A stretch of DNA of 64,000 nt from Stenotrophomonas acidaminiphila (GTDB taxonomy: Bacteria; Pseudomonadota; Gammaproteobacteria; Xanthomonadales; Xanthomonadaceae): positions 1-64,000 of the forward strand of contig NZ_LDJO01000005.1 of the NCBI RefSeq assembly GCF_001431595.1. The letters are read 5' to 3'. The translations under genes were made by a program, and so were the position numbers. Every line of letters starts with the position of its first letter. Position 1 is the first letter of the stretch. The notes beneath the pieces were generated by a model that worked only from the letters and a program-made list of their open reading frames with translations, was not told where the DNA came from and made no database searches. This document shows positions 49,764-58,759 of the stretch, piece by piece.

Positions 49764-51074
49764 ATGCTCGCTGTCCTTAAGAACCGCACCTATCGCCACC
49801 TGTTCGCCGCGCAGGTGATCGCGCTCGTCGGCACCGGCCTCATGACTGTGGCGCTGGGCCTGCTCGCCTATGACCTGGCGGGCGCGGACGCCGGAGCCGT
49901 GCTAGGTACGGCGCTGGCTATCAAGATGCTTGCTTACGTCGGCATCGCACCGATCGCTCAGGCGTTCGCTGACCGCCTGCCGCGTAGATCGCTGCTGGTC
50001 GCCCTCGACCTGGTTCGAGCCGCCGTGGCTCTCTGTCTGCCTTTCGTCACCGAGGTCTGGCAAATCTATCTGCTGATCTTCGTGTTGCAGGCAGCCTCCG
50101 CTGGATTCACACCGACCTTTCAGGCGACGATCCCAGACATCCTGCCTGACGAAGAGGAGTACACGAAGGCGCTGTCGCTCTCGCGGCTGGCATACGACCT
50201 TGAAAGCCTGGTTTCCCCGATGCTGGCGGCTGCGCTGCTGACCGTCATCAGTTTTCATAACCTGTTTGCCGGGACGGTGTTTGGCTTTCTTGTCTCGGCC
50301 GCGCTGGTGGTCAGTGTGGTGTTGCCCGCGTCCACACCTGGCCCACGTCGCGGCATCTGGGAGCGCACCACGCGGGGCACTCGCCTCTATCTTGCAACGC
50401 CGCGGCTGCGGGGACTACTGGCAGTCAACCTCGCCGTGTCAGCAGCGGGCGCTATGGTGATCGTGAATACGGTGGTCATCGTGAAGGCGCGCTTCGGCCT
50501 TGGTGAAGCGGAAGTGGCTTGGGCGCTGGCAGCGTTCGGGGGCGGTTCGATGATCGCCGCATTTGCACTGCCTGGTCTGCTCAACAAATTGGCGGATCGG
50601 CCTGTCATGGTCACGGGAGCGGCGGTGCTGGTTATCGGTACGGCCGTCGGAGCGCTGATTCCGTCTTATGTGCTGCTGTTGCCGCTTTGGCTGGTGATCG
50701 GTTTCGGCTACAGCGTGGCGCAAACGCCTTCCGGTCGGCTTTTGCGCCGTTCCGCCCATGCCGAGGATCGGCCTGCACTATTTGCTGCGCAGTTTGCGCT
50801 GTCACATGCCTGCTGGCTGATCTGCTACCCGTTGGCGGGGCGCTTCGGCGCTACCTTCGGGCTACAGTCAACCTTCATCGTCATGTCATTGATTGGCTTT
50901 GCCGGCGTAGTGCTTGCGCTAAGACTATGGCCTGCGGGCGATCCGTCCGATATCGCCCACGACCACCCGGATCTACCGCCGGATCATCCGCATCTGCGCG
51001 AACATTCAGGCTCCAATCGGCACCACCATCCTCTGATCGTGGACGATCTGCATCAAGGCTGGCCACGCGCATAG
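49764..51074 (+). CDS. nreB: MFS metal exporter, NreB-like
   Basis: This 436-residue protein is a major facilitator transporter with about 12 hydrophobic segments. It starts with MLAVLKNRTYRHLFAAQVIALVG, and the loop motif FADRLPRRSLLVALDLVR is typical for the family. The C-terminus is rich in His and Asp (DIAHDHPDLPPDHPHLREH then NRHHHPL), a metal-binding tail as in NreB nickel exporters. ATG 49764 lies 9 bases after the repressor. It would pump nickel (or cobalt) out of the cytoplasm. The metal is inferred from the tail and the neighbour. Confidence 0.78.
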   Translation: MLAVLKNRTYRHLFAAQVIALVGTGLMTVALGLLAYDLAGADAGAVLGTALAIKMLAYVGIAPIAQAFADRLPRRSLLVALDLVRAAVALCLPFVTEVWQIYLLIFVLQAASAGFTPTFQATIPDILPDEEEYTKALSLSRLAYDLESLVSPMLAAALLTVISFHNLFAGTVFGFLVSAALVVSVVLPASTPGPRRGIWERTTRGTRLYLATPRLRGLLAVNLAVSAAGAMVIVNTVVIVKARFGLGEAEVAWALAAFGGGSMIAAFALPGLLNKLADRPVMVTGAAVLVIGTAVGALIPSYVLLLPLWLVIGFGYSVAQTPSGRLLRRSAHAEDRPALFAAQFALSHACWLICYPLAGRFGATFGLQSTFIVMSLIGFAGVVLALRLWPAGDPSDIAHDHPDLPPDHPHLREHSGSNRHHHPLIVDDLHQGWPRA

Positions 51075-51110
51075 CGTTATGTCTTTCGCCGAACGTGATC
51101 TGACTTTGCC

Positions 51111-51133
51111 AGGGGGGCTTTGCCCCCCTTTTA
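51111..51133 (+). terminator. Rho-independent terminator after the MFS exporter
   Basis: AGGGGGGC (51111-51118) pairs with GCCCCCCT (51122-51129), followed by TTTTATTT. It closes the repressor-exporter operon. The sequence from 51134 to 51406 contains no gene I can support. Confidence 0.85.
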
Positions 51134-51406
51134 TTTGCTCCTTGCGTGGCTGGTCGTGGTGTCGTGCTTCTTCGTGCTGGAGATCCAGCTTTCACGCTGA
51201 TCGAGTTCAAGCTGATTACGCTCCCGCAATGCTGGAGGCGTTCATGGCGGGAGATCGGGGACTACGACGAGGCAGCGCTAGAACTGCTGCCTCGCAGAAG
51301 CCAATGCAATGACACCAGCCCGGTGCTGAGCACACCGCACCCGTCCCAAGGCCACCCTGACGCCAACCCAGGTGACCGATGCGGAGGCAGTTGTCATCGT
51401 ATTGCC

Positions 51407-53398
51407 TCAGTGGCGGCCAGCAGCGGCAACGTCGGCAGGCCCTTCCGCTGAAACACCGCCCGCCGAGGGGAGCGACTTGCGCCGTGCCTGCGGCAACAGA
51501 CGTGCCGAGTTCAGGATGAACGTCAGCTCCGAGGCTACGTGAATGAAGGCGGCCAACAGGGGGCCCAGCAATCCGAACGCGGCCAGCGCAATGCCCAACA
51601 GATCGATGCCGATCGTGCCCACAAAGTTCTGCCAGATGATGGAGCGCGTGCGGCGCGCCACCTTCATCGTGTCCACAAAGCACGCCAGGTCATTGCCCAG
51701 CAGCACGATGTCGGAACTCTCCTGTGCCACATCGGTGCCTGACCCCATCGCAACGCCAACGCTCGCCTCAGCGAGCGCAGGCGCATCGTTCACGCCGTCG
51801 CCGACCATTGCCACCGTCCACCCTTTTTTCACCATGTCGGCCAGTCGGGCTAGCTTGTCCTCGGGCAGCAATTCGGCTTCGACGTTCTTCAAGCCGAGTT
51901 CGGTGGCCACGGCGGTTGCGACCTGATGGTTGTCGCCTGTCAGCAGAACCGTCCGCACGCCCATGGCCTCCAGCGCAGAGATGGCCCGCTTCGCCTCGGG
52001 CCTGATCGTGTCGGCGATGTCGATGGTGCCAAGAAGTTGTCCGTCCCTCGCGACCACGACCTCGGTGCACGCCCCGAGATCACGAGTCGGCGGCATGTGG
52101 ATACCGTTGTCGGCCATCCAGGCGCGGTTGCCGACGAGGATCGTGGCATCGCCCAGCCGCGCCGAGATGCCCCGACCTGGCGTATAGCCGAAGTGCTCCG
52201 GCTCCCGAACTTCACGCCCTTCGGCTTTCACGCGGCTCAGGATGGCCTTGCCAAGCGGATGCTCCGAGCGGATCTCGGCGGTAGCCGCAGCATCGAGTAG
52301 CTCCTCGGCCGACACGCCCTCCACGGGCGAAACGGACTGGATCTCAGGCCGGCCGTATGTCAGCGTGCCGGTCTTGTCGAGCACAACGGTATCGACCTTG
52401 CCCAGTGTTTCGAGATGGACGCCGCCTTTGATGATGGCCCCCAGTCGCGCTGAACGGCCGATGCCGCCCAGGATCGCCAACGGCGTTCCGGCAGCGATGC
52501 CGCACGCGCCGGCAACAATGATCACCGAGATGGTCGCGCGCATGTCGCGCGTGATGAGCCAGGTCAGCACGGCAGCGCCCAGCGCGAAATACACCAGATA
52601 GCCGGCGAGCCGGTCCGCCATCCGCTGCACGGGCGCCCGCGAGCGCTCGGCGCGCTCCACGGCCTCGATGATGCGGCCGTAGCTCGTATCTCGGCCGATG
52701 CGTTCGGCGCGAATCTCCAGTGCCCCCGACTGGTTGATCGCGCCGGCATAGACGCGCGAGCCTTCGGTCTTCTCAACCGGCATCGATTCGCCGGTAATGC
52801 GCGATTCGTCGGTGAACGAGTGGCCGGAGACGACGACGCCATCGACGGGAAGGCGGCCGCCGGGAGAAACCAAAATCACGTCGCCCACCGACAGTTCCTC
52901 GGCCGCGACAGTCTTGATGGCGCCCGTCCTGCGCACCGACACCTCGCGCGGCAAGAACTCCAGCAGGTCCCTGATCGCCTTGCGCCCACGGCCGACCGTC
53001 AAGCCTTCCAGCACCTCCGCAATCAGCACGAACAGCGTGATCACCAGTGCAGTGAAGAACTCACCGATCGCGGCTGCGGCGACGATGGCGATAGTCATCG
53101 AAAGCTCCATCGTCATGCGACGGGCTAGCGCGTTCTCTAGTGCTTCCTTGAGGATCGGCCAGCCGCCAATCGCCAGACCGATGACGCCGATCACGCTGAT
53201 CGCCGGATAGGGTTCCCACCACTTGAACCAGACCGCAGCGGCAGCGACCGCGACAAGGCAGATACGCAGTGCCTCTTTCCAGTCGAAGGGATGCTCGTGA
53301 TCGTGAGCCTCGTGCTCATGATCGTGATCGTGATCCTCGTGGCTCTGCTTGGTGAGCCTATCGTGCCCATGCGGCACATTATGCGGAGATGTATTCAT
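51407..53398 (-). CDS. P-type metal ATPase with a non-canonical transport motif
   Basis: This 663-residue P-type ATPase has the phosphorylation motif VVLDKTGTLT (Asp341), TGES at 202-205, and MVGDGVNDAPAL near the end. The membrane motif that normally reads CPC is IVAGACGIAAGTPLA here (Cys299, no proline before it). The N-terminal 37 residues are His-rich (HGHDRLTKQSHEDHDHDHEHE in part). These point to a divalent metal such as nickel, cobalt or zinc, but the metal cannot be named. It lies 45 bases after the RcnR-like repressor gene in the same direction. A His-rich tail and a modified ion site make it different from CopA/ZntA types. Confidence 0.8.
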   Translation of the reverse strand: MNTSPHNVPHGHDRLTKQSHEDHDHDHEHEAHDHEHPFDWKEALRICLVAVAAAAVWFKWWEPYPAISVIGVIGLAIGGWPILKEALENALARRMTMELSMTIAIVAAAAIGEFFTALVITLFVLIAEVLEGLTVGRGRKAIRDLLEFLPREVSVRRTGAIKTVAAEELSVGDVILVSPGGRLPVDGVVVSGHSFTDESRITGESMPVEKTEGSRVYAGAINQSGALEIRAERIGRDTSYGRIIEAVERAERSRAPVQRMADRLAGYLVYFALGAAVLTWLITRDMRATISVIIVAGACGIAAGTPLAILGGIGRSARLGAIIKGGVHLETLGKVDTVVLDKTGTLTYGRPEIQSVSPVEGVSAEELLDAAATAEIRSEHPLGKAILSRVKAEGREVREPEHFGYTPGRGISARLGDATILVGNRAWMADNGIHMPPTRDLGACTEVVVARDGQLLGTIDIADTIRPEAKRAISALEAMGVRTVLLTGDNHQVATAVATELGLKNVEAELLPEDKLARLADMVKKGWTVAMVGDGVNDAPALAEASVGVAMGSGTDVAQESSDIVLLGNDLACFVDTMKVARRTRSIIWQNFVGTIGIDLLGIALAAFGLLGPLLAAFIHVASELTFILNSARLLPQARRKSLPSAGGVSAEGPADVAAAGRH

Positions 53399-53443
53399 CG
53401 TAGAGTCCTAAGAGGGTTTGCGCGCGACAGGCACGACTGGAAT

Positions 53444-53722
53444 TCACTTCATGTAGCTGCGAAGAATCGCGATCAACTCGGCCGCGCCTTGCTCGCGCGT
53501 GCCGTCGCCGGGGTCTTGGGGGTTAGCGATGTGCGAGTGGATGTGCCCCTCGATCACTTCGCGCATCAAGCCGGTCAACGCACCCCGAGCCGCCACGATC
53601 TGGTGCAGGACGTCGGCGCATCCCAGTTCTGCTTCCAGGGCGCGCTCGATGCCCTCAAGCTGTCCCTTTATGCGACGGGCTCGGGCGAGAAGCTTCGGCT
53701 TTTCCTTGACGGTGTGACTCAT
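53444..53722 (-). CDS. RcnR-like metal-sensing repressor
   Basis: This 92-residue protein is closest to RcnR in the CsoR family. Signatures are KLLARARRIKGQLEGIERAL, LGCADVLHQIVAARGALTGLMREVIEGHIHSHI and AELIAILRSYMK. The Cys in GCADV and the His residues in GHIHSHI fit an N/O/S ligand set of nickel/cobalt sensors. ATG 53722. Upstream lies a G-tract palindrome at 53743. It precedes the P-type ATPase gene and is divergent to the PbrT-like gene, so it may control both. Confidence 0.85.
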   Translation of the reverse strand: MSHTVKEKPKLLARARRIKGQLEGIERALEAELGCADVLHQIVAARGALTGLMREVIEGHIHSHIANPQDPGDGTREQGAAELIAILRSYMK

Positions 53723-53742
53723 GGTGTCGAGACTTTAGTTAG

Positions 53743-53763
53743 CATAGGGGGGTATGGTATTCT
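53743..53763 (+). promoter_or_regulatory. RcnR-type operator in a divergent promoter
   Basis: CATAGGGGGGTATG (53743-53756) has the G6 core with inverted AT flanks used by RcnR. A -10-like TATTCT (53758-53763) follows for the plus-strand permease gene. The site lies between the repressor gene (minus) and the permease gene (plus). Confidence 0.65.
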
Positions 53764-53818
53764 AGACGCGACCTTTTAACAAGGACGGGCACCAGGCGCC
53801 CGGAAAGACGAGGTACCC

Positions 53819-55753
53819 ATGCGTTCTTGCTTTTCAAACCCCCTACCACGGTGGTTCATCGCCCTGCTGATTGCGATGAGCCTGCATGGTCTCGCCGCAG
53901 CCGCCCCGGCCGATGATGAGAAGGCACAAACCGTCGTCCACATGCTTGACTACGTTGGCGTGGACTACCCCGAGTTCGTGCAGGACGGCAAGGTTCTCAA
54001 CGCCGAGGAATATGCGGAGCAACAGGAGTTCGCAACACAGATCGCGACGCTACTTGATCAGTTGCCCGCTGTGACCGAACAGCCTGCGCTGCTGCGGCAA
54101 GCTCGCGAGCTGATTGAGCGCATCGGGGCTAAGGCACCAGGCAGCGAGGTCGCTGCCCTAGCCGCGCGACTGCGCGCCGGGGTGATCCAGGCTTGGCAGC
54201 TCAGCGTGGCGCCACGACAAGCACCCGACTTGACGCGGGGCGCGAGGCTGTTTGCCCAGCAGTGCACCACATGCCACGGCGCGCAGGGCCGCGGAGATGG
54301 GCCATTGGCCAAGGACATGCTCCCTCCGCCCAGCAACTTCCACGACGAGGCGCGCATGCGTCAGCGGAGTCTCTATGGTCTGTACAACACGATCACGCTT
54401 GGCGTGGGTGGCACGCCGATGCGCGCCTTCAATGAATTTTCCGAAGCCGACCGTTGGGCGTTGGCCTTCTTTGTGGGCGGCCTGCGAGCTAGCCCCGAGA
54501 TCATCGCCCAAGGTGAGGCCGCATGGCGCCAAGGGCAAAGTCAGCAGGCGTTCGATGCCCTGTCCACCCTGGTCACGAAGACGCCCAGCGAACAGGGAAA
54601 GGCCGGCTCGTCGCTGGACGCTGTACGCGCTTACCTGACCCATCAACCACAGGCACTACAGTTAGCCGCGCCGGCGCCCCTGGCGGTCTCGCGCACCAAA
54701 CTCGACGAGGCTGCGAAGGCGTATGCGCGCGGCGACCGAGAATATGCGCGGCGGCTTGCAATCGCCGCTTATCTCGAAGGCTTTGAGCTTGTCGAATCGG
54801 CGCTTGACACCGTGAACGCTCCTCTGCGCGGCGAGGTGGAGCGGGAAATGATGACGTTGCGCGCTGCCATCGGAGACGGCCAGCCGCCCGAGGCCGTGGC
54901 TGCCCAGGTCGAAAAGACCAAGGCACTCCTCGACCGCGCCGACGACGCGCTCTCCGGCAGTGGTTTGTCGTGGTCGACAGCGTTCGTGAGTTCTCTCTTG
55001 ATTCTGGTACGCGAGGGGTTAGAAGCGATCCTTGTGCTGGCGGCCATCATCGCCTTAGTCGTGAAGACCGGACGGCGCGATGCCTTGCCGTATATCCACG
55101 CGGGCTGGATTGGGGCAGTGGCACTTGCGGCTGTCACCTGGAGTGTGGCGCGCTATGTGATAAGCATCTCGGGAGCGAATCGAGAACTCACCGAGGGCAT
55201 CACGGCGCTGCTGGCAGCGGCAATGCTGTTGTACGTGGGATGGTGGTTGCATAGCAGATCGAACGCACAGGCCTGGAATCGCTTCATCCGCGAGCAGGTC
55301 GATGTGGCGCTCAACAAACGAACGCTATGGGCGATGGCCGGTATCTCCTTCCTTGCGGTGTACCGCGAGTTGTTTGAGGTAATCCTGTTCTACGAGACAT
55401 TGTGGGTCCAGGCGGGAGCTGAAAGCCACGGCGCGGTGTTGTGGGGCGTCGCAGGAGCCACGCTTCTTTTAGTGCTGATTGGCGGGGCCATCCTGCGCTA
55501 CAGCGTGCGCTTGCCAATCGGGCCGTTTTTTGCGGCGACTTCCGCTTTTCTCGCTTTGCTGGCAGTCGTATTCGTGGGCAACGGCGTCGCAGCTCTACAG
55601 GAAGCCGGCATGCTTGACTCAACTTCCGTTCGATTTTTTTCACTGCCGCTATTGGGCATCTATCCGACAGCGCAGGGCCTAGCGCTACAGGTGCTGACAT
55701 TGATCTTGATCGCGGGTGGCTTGTGGTTCAACCGAACAAGGCAGAACTCTTGA
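53819..55753 (+). CDS. pbrT: FTR1-family permease with cytochrome c domain (PbrT-like)
   Basis: This 644-residue protein combines an exported cytochrome c domain and a membrane permease. The signal peptide ends near AAAAP (residue 30). The heme motif is CTTCH (residues 149-153). The C-terminal half has seven or so membrane helices with two REXXE motifs, REGLE (398-402) in LILVREGLEAILVL and RELFE (516-520). FTR1 proteins import ferric iron; the fusion with a c-type domain is typical of lead-resistance PbrT. A start hairpin and ribosome site (ACGAGGTACCC) support ATG 53819. It lies divergent to the RcnR-like gene. Lead as substrate is inferred from family. Confidence 0.85.
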   Translation: MRSCFSNPLPRWFIALLIAMSLHGLAAAAPADDEKAQTVVHMLDYVGVDYPEFVQDGKVLNAEEYAEQQEFATQIATLLDQLPAVTEQPALLRQARELIERIGAKAPGSEVAALAARLRAGVIQAWQLSVAPRQAPDLTRGARLFAQQCTTCHGAQGRGDGPLAKDMLPPPSNFHDEARMRQRSLYGLYNTITLGVGGTPMRAFNEFSEADRWALAFFVGGLRASPEIIAQGEAAWRQGQSQQAFDALSTLVTKTPSEQGKAGSSLDAVRAYLTHQPQALQLAAPAPLAVSRTKLDEAAKAYARGDREYARRLAIAAYLEGFELVESALDTVNAPLRGEVEREMMTLRAAIGDGQPPEAVAAQVEKTKALLDRADDALSGSGLSWSTAFVSSLLILVREGLEAILVLAAIIALVVKTGRRDALPYIHAGWIGAVALAAVTWSVARYVISISGANRELTEGITALLAAAMLLYVGWWLHSRSNAQAWNRFIREQVDVALNKRTLWAMAGISFLAVYRELFEVILFYETLWVQAGAESHGAVLWGVAGATLLLVLIGGAILRYSVRLPIGPFFAATSAFLALLAVVFVGNGVAALQEAGMLDSTSVRFFSLPLLGIYPTAQGLALQVLTLILIAGGLWFNRTRQNS

Positions 55754-55874
55754 ACAGATGCCGCTTCGACCCTTGAACGCGGGAGACGCTATGAAGCTAA
55801 ATTACACGGGCTTCCTAATACGTTGGGGTCGAGTCCTTTCTCAAGTTATGCCGTCCTAATGCGACCAACACAAT

Positions 55875-58370
55875 ATGACCAGCAAATTGCGCCTCGACAT
55901 TCCCTTGGTACTGCCGCAGATCGCGGATGCGCAGGACGCCATCGTTCGACGCCTGATCGACGACCTGCAGGGCCGTGAAGGCATCGACAAGGTGCATGTA
56001 CGAACGGCGCAAGACGATGCGCCGGCGCAGTTGTGTATCCACCATGATCCCGAGTTGCTGCCTCTGGGCCGCATCCGCGAGATCGTGCAGGCAGCAGGTG
56101 CGCAGATCACAGAACGCTTCGCGCACGTGCTATGGCAGACCGAGGGCATCGGCCATGCGCGGCGCGCCAGGACGGTAACCGAGCTGCTGCGCGGGTTGCC
56201 GGGCGTGCTGGATGCAGAGGCCAGCGCGATGGGATTGGTTCACGTGGATTTCGACCGCCAGGCGGTCACGGAGCAGGCCCTCCTCAAGTCGCTTTCGGGT
56301 GCAGGGGTGAAGCGGCTTGAAGATTCGACAACGCCGACGTCTGCGGTGCACGGCGAGCCGGGGCATCGTCACGAGCCGGGCGAGAAAGGCGAACATGGGC
56401 ATGTGCATGGACAGGGAGGTCTGTTCGGCGCCAATACCGAAATGATTTTCGCGTTGGCCTGCGGTACGTTGCTGGGCGTTGGCGTGGCGATCGACAAGCT
56501 GATGACGGGCATGCCCGGCTGGCTGCCGCTGGCCTGTTTCGTTCTGGCGTATTTCTTCGGCGGCTTCTACACGTTGCGCGAGGCGATCGACAACCTCAAG
56601 CTCAGGCGCTTCGAGATCGACACGCTGATGCTGGTGGCTGCCGCCGGCGCCGCAGCGCTAGGTTCCTGGGCCGAAGGCGCGCTGCTGCTGTTCCTCTTCA
56701 GCCTGGGTCATGCGCTGGAACACTATGCGATGGGCAGGGCCAAGCGCGCCATCGAGGCCCTGGCCGAGCTGGCGCCGGACACCGCGACGGTACGTCGTGA
56801 CGGTCAGACAAAAGAGATTCCCGTCGAGGAACTGGTTGTCGGCGACATCGTCCTGGTTCGGCCCAACCAGCGCCTGTCAGCCGATGGCTTCATCGTGCAG
56901 GGCACCTCGGCCATCAACCAGGCTCCGGTCACCGGTGAGAGCATGCCGGTCGACAAACGCCCGGTCGAGGATGCCGCAAAGGCGCGCGCCCGACCCGACA
57001 GCGTGGATGCGGCGTCGCGCGTCTTCGCCGGCACCATCAATGGCGCGGGGGGCATCGAGGTGGAGGTGACGCGCCGCTCCAGCGAATCCGCCTTGGCGCG
57101 GGTCGTGAAGATGGTCAGCGAGGCGGAGACACGCAAGTCACCCACACAGCGTTTCACGGACAAGTTCGAGCGCATCTTCGTGCCAGCCGTGCTGGGGCTG
57201 GCCTTTCTGCTGCTGTTCGCCTGGGTTGTGGTCGATGAGCCGTTCCGCGACAGCTTCTACCGCGCCATGGCCGTGCTGGTGGCGGCCAGCCCCTGTGCGC
57301 TGGCGATTGCCACGCCCAGCGCGGTGCTTTCAGGTATCGCCCGGGCCGCGCGAGGCGGCGTGCTCATCAAGGGCGGCGCGCCACTGGAGGAGTTGGGCTC
57401 CCTCGATGCGATGGCCTTTGACAAAACCGGCACGCTGACCGAGGGCAAGCCCCGCATCACGGATGTGGTGACGGTCGATGGCACGAGCGAGGAAGAATTG
57501 CTGTCCGTGGCGGTGGCGGTCGAGTCGCTCAGCGACCACCCCCTGGCCGCCGCCATTGCGCGGGATGGGCGCGAGCGCCTGGGTGCAACGCAGCCATCGG
57601 ATGCCGACGGCCTGCAGAACCTGATCGGCCGCGGCGTTACCGCCAAGCTGCAGGGCGAGACAGTGTGGATTGGCAAGGTGGAGATGTTCGGCACCGAAGG
57701 CGTTCCTGCGCTGGGAGCCGCTGCCCAGACTGCGATCGAGCGTCTGCGCGAAAGCGGCCGCACGACCATGGTGGTGCGGCGCGGTGACCGCGACCTGGGC
57801 GCCATCGGGCTGCTGGACACGCCGCGCGCTGGCGCGAAGGAGGCCCTGCAGCAACTGCGCGACCTGGGCATCCGCCGCATGATCATGATCTCTGGCGACC
57901 ACAAGAAGGTCGCCGAGGCGATCGCTGGCGAGGTCGGCTTGGACGAGGCCTGGGGCGACCTGATGCCCGAGGACAAGGTCGAGGCGATCCGCAAACTGCG
58001 GCAGACAACGAAGGTGGCGATGGTCGGCGACGGGGTCAATGACGCTCCGGCGATGGCCAACGCAACGGTAGGCGTCGCGATGGGCGCCGCCGGTTCGGAT
58101 GTCGCGCTGGAAACCGCCGATGTGGCGCTGATGGCCGACGATCTCAAGCACCTGCCGTTTGCGGTGGGACTGAGCCGGCATACACGCTCGGTGATCCGCC
58201 AGAACGTGTTCGTCAGCCTGGGCATCGTGGCGCTGCTGGTGCCGGCCACGATTTTGGGGCTGGGCATCGGCCCGGCCGTGGCCGTGCACGAAGGGTCCAC
58301 CCTGCTGGTGGTGTTCAATGCGCTGCGGCTGCTCGCCTATCGCAATCCTGTCAAGAACTCGGCGGCATGA
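55875..58370 (+). CDS. czcP: P1B-4-type metal ATPase (CzcP/CoaT-like)
   Basis: This 831-residue P-type ATPase has the ion-binding motif AASPCALAIATP (Ser472-Cys474), the P1B-4 class hallmark, and the phosphorylated Asp516 in FDKTGTLTEG. The last membrane part holds VAVHEGSTLLVVFNAL, the HEGST signature of this class. The N-terminus has two HMA-like folds without CxxC and a His-rich linker (GHRHEPGEKGEHGHVHGQGG). Such pumps export cobalt, zinc or cadmium. It is separated by 121 bases from the permease gene, with no obvious terminator between. The symbol is given by similarity to the Czc system, not proven. Confidence 0.85.
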   Translation: MTSKLRLDIPLVLPQIADAQDAIVRRLIDDLQGREGIDKVHVRTAQDDAPAQLCIHHDPELLPLGRIREIVQAAGAQITERFAHVLWQTEGIGHARRARTVTELLRGLPGVLDAEASAMGLVHVDFDRQAVTEQALLKSLSGAGVKRLEDSTTPTSAVHGEPGHRHEPGEKGEHGHVHGQGGLFGANTEMIFALACGTLLGVGVAIDKLMTGMPGWLPLACFVLAYFFGGFYTLREAIDNLKLRRFEIDTLMLVAAAGAAALGSWAEGALLLFLFSLGHALEHYAMGRAKRAIEALAELAPDTATVRRDGQTKEIPVEELVVGDIVLVRPNQRLSADGFIVQGTSAINQAPVTGESMPVDKRPVEDAAKARARPDSVDAASRVFAGTINGAGGIEVEVTRRSSESALARVVKMVSEAETRKSPTQRFTDKFERIFVPAVLGLAFLLLFAWVVVDEPFRDSFYRAMAVLVAASPCALAIATPSAVLSGIARAARGGVLIKGGAPLEELGSLDAMAFDKTGTLTEGKPRITDVVTVDGTSEEELLSVAVAVESLSDHPLAAAIARDGRERLGATQPSDADGLQNLIGRGVTAKLQGETVWIGKVEMFGTEGVPALGAAAQTAIERLRESGRTTMVVRRGDRDLGAIGLLDTPRAGAKEALQQLRDLGIRRMIMISGDHKKVAEAIAGEVGLDEAWGDLMPEDKVEAIRKLRQTTKVAMVGDGVNDAPAMANATVGVAMGAAGSDVALETADVALMADDLKHLPFAVGLSRHTRSVIRQNVFVSLGIVALLVPATILGLGIGPAVAVHEGSTLLVVFNALRLLAYRNPVKNSAA

Positions 58371-58405
58371 ACGCCTGTACTGCGTGAAGCGTGATGTACG
58401 GTGAA

Positions 58406-58660
58406 TTTGCCGCAGAAACCTGCTTGGAGCATCGCCTTGTGGCCGATAAGCAGCGTGTGGCCGGCATCTACCGGCGCGTCGTCAGGCTGGCCAACGGGCG
58501 CTGCGCGATGCTCGACGACGGAATGGGATTCTCGCTTGCGCCGTGGAAGCCAGTGATCGAGCAGCGTCCAGGACAGCACCTTGCCGCGACCGCGTGTGGC
58601 AGAGGGGTGCCCAGAGAAATCGAGAGGCCGCGCGGACTGGTCATGGGCCAACACATCGTC
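58406..58660 (+). pseudogene. Relic of a DUF3363 relaxase C-terminus
   Basis: The plus-strand frame here reads AAETCLEHRLVADKQRVAGIY, then ANGRCAMLDDGMGFSLAPWK, PVIEQRPGQHLAAT and GVPREIERPRG. This is the C-terminal segment of DUF3363 proteins (VirD2-like relaxases of the Tn4371/ICE6013 sort). Only about 85 residues remain, without the catalytic N-terminus, start codon or full gene, so it is a scar of another mobile element. It lies between the P1B-4 ATPase and the BlaI-like gene and runs in the same direction as both. The remaining gap to 58759 holds the promoter of the next operon. Confidence 0.75.
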
Positions 58661-58690
58661 TGCCGGCTGTGGCTCCAGCAGGATACAATA

Positions 58691-58725
58691 AACCGATTGA
58701 CGGTCGGTTTTTTGTACAGCATACT
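58691..58725 (+). promoter_or_regulatory. Promoter and operator of the BlaI/M56 operon
   Basis: AACCGAT (58691-58697) and TCGGTTTTTTG (58704-58714) form a palindrome-like site. A -35 TTGACG (58697-58702) lies inside it, and a -10 CATACT follows 17 bases later (58720-58725). The 24-base site matches 60191-60214 at 20 positions. A repressor bound here would cover the promoter. Confidence 0.65.
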
Positions 58726-58759
58726 GCTAAATTCGAGTCAAAGCTCGGAGTTGACTACC

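Noticed and set aside
51146-51406. Possible gene remnant after the MFS terminator
   Set aside because: Short hydrophobic and basic translations are found in two frames, but none extends to a recognisable protein.
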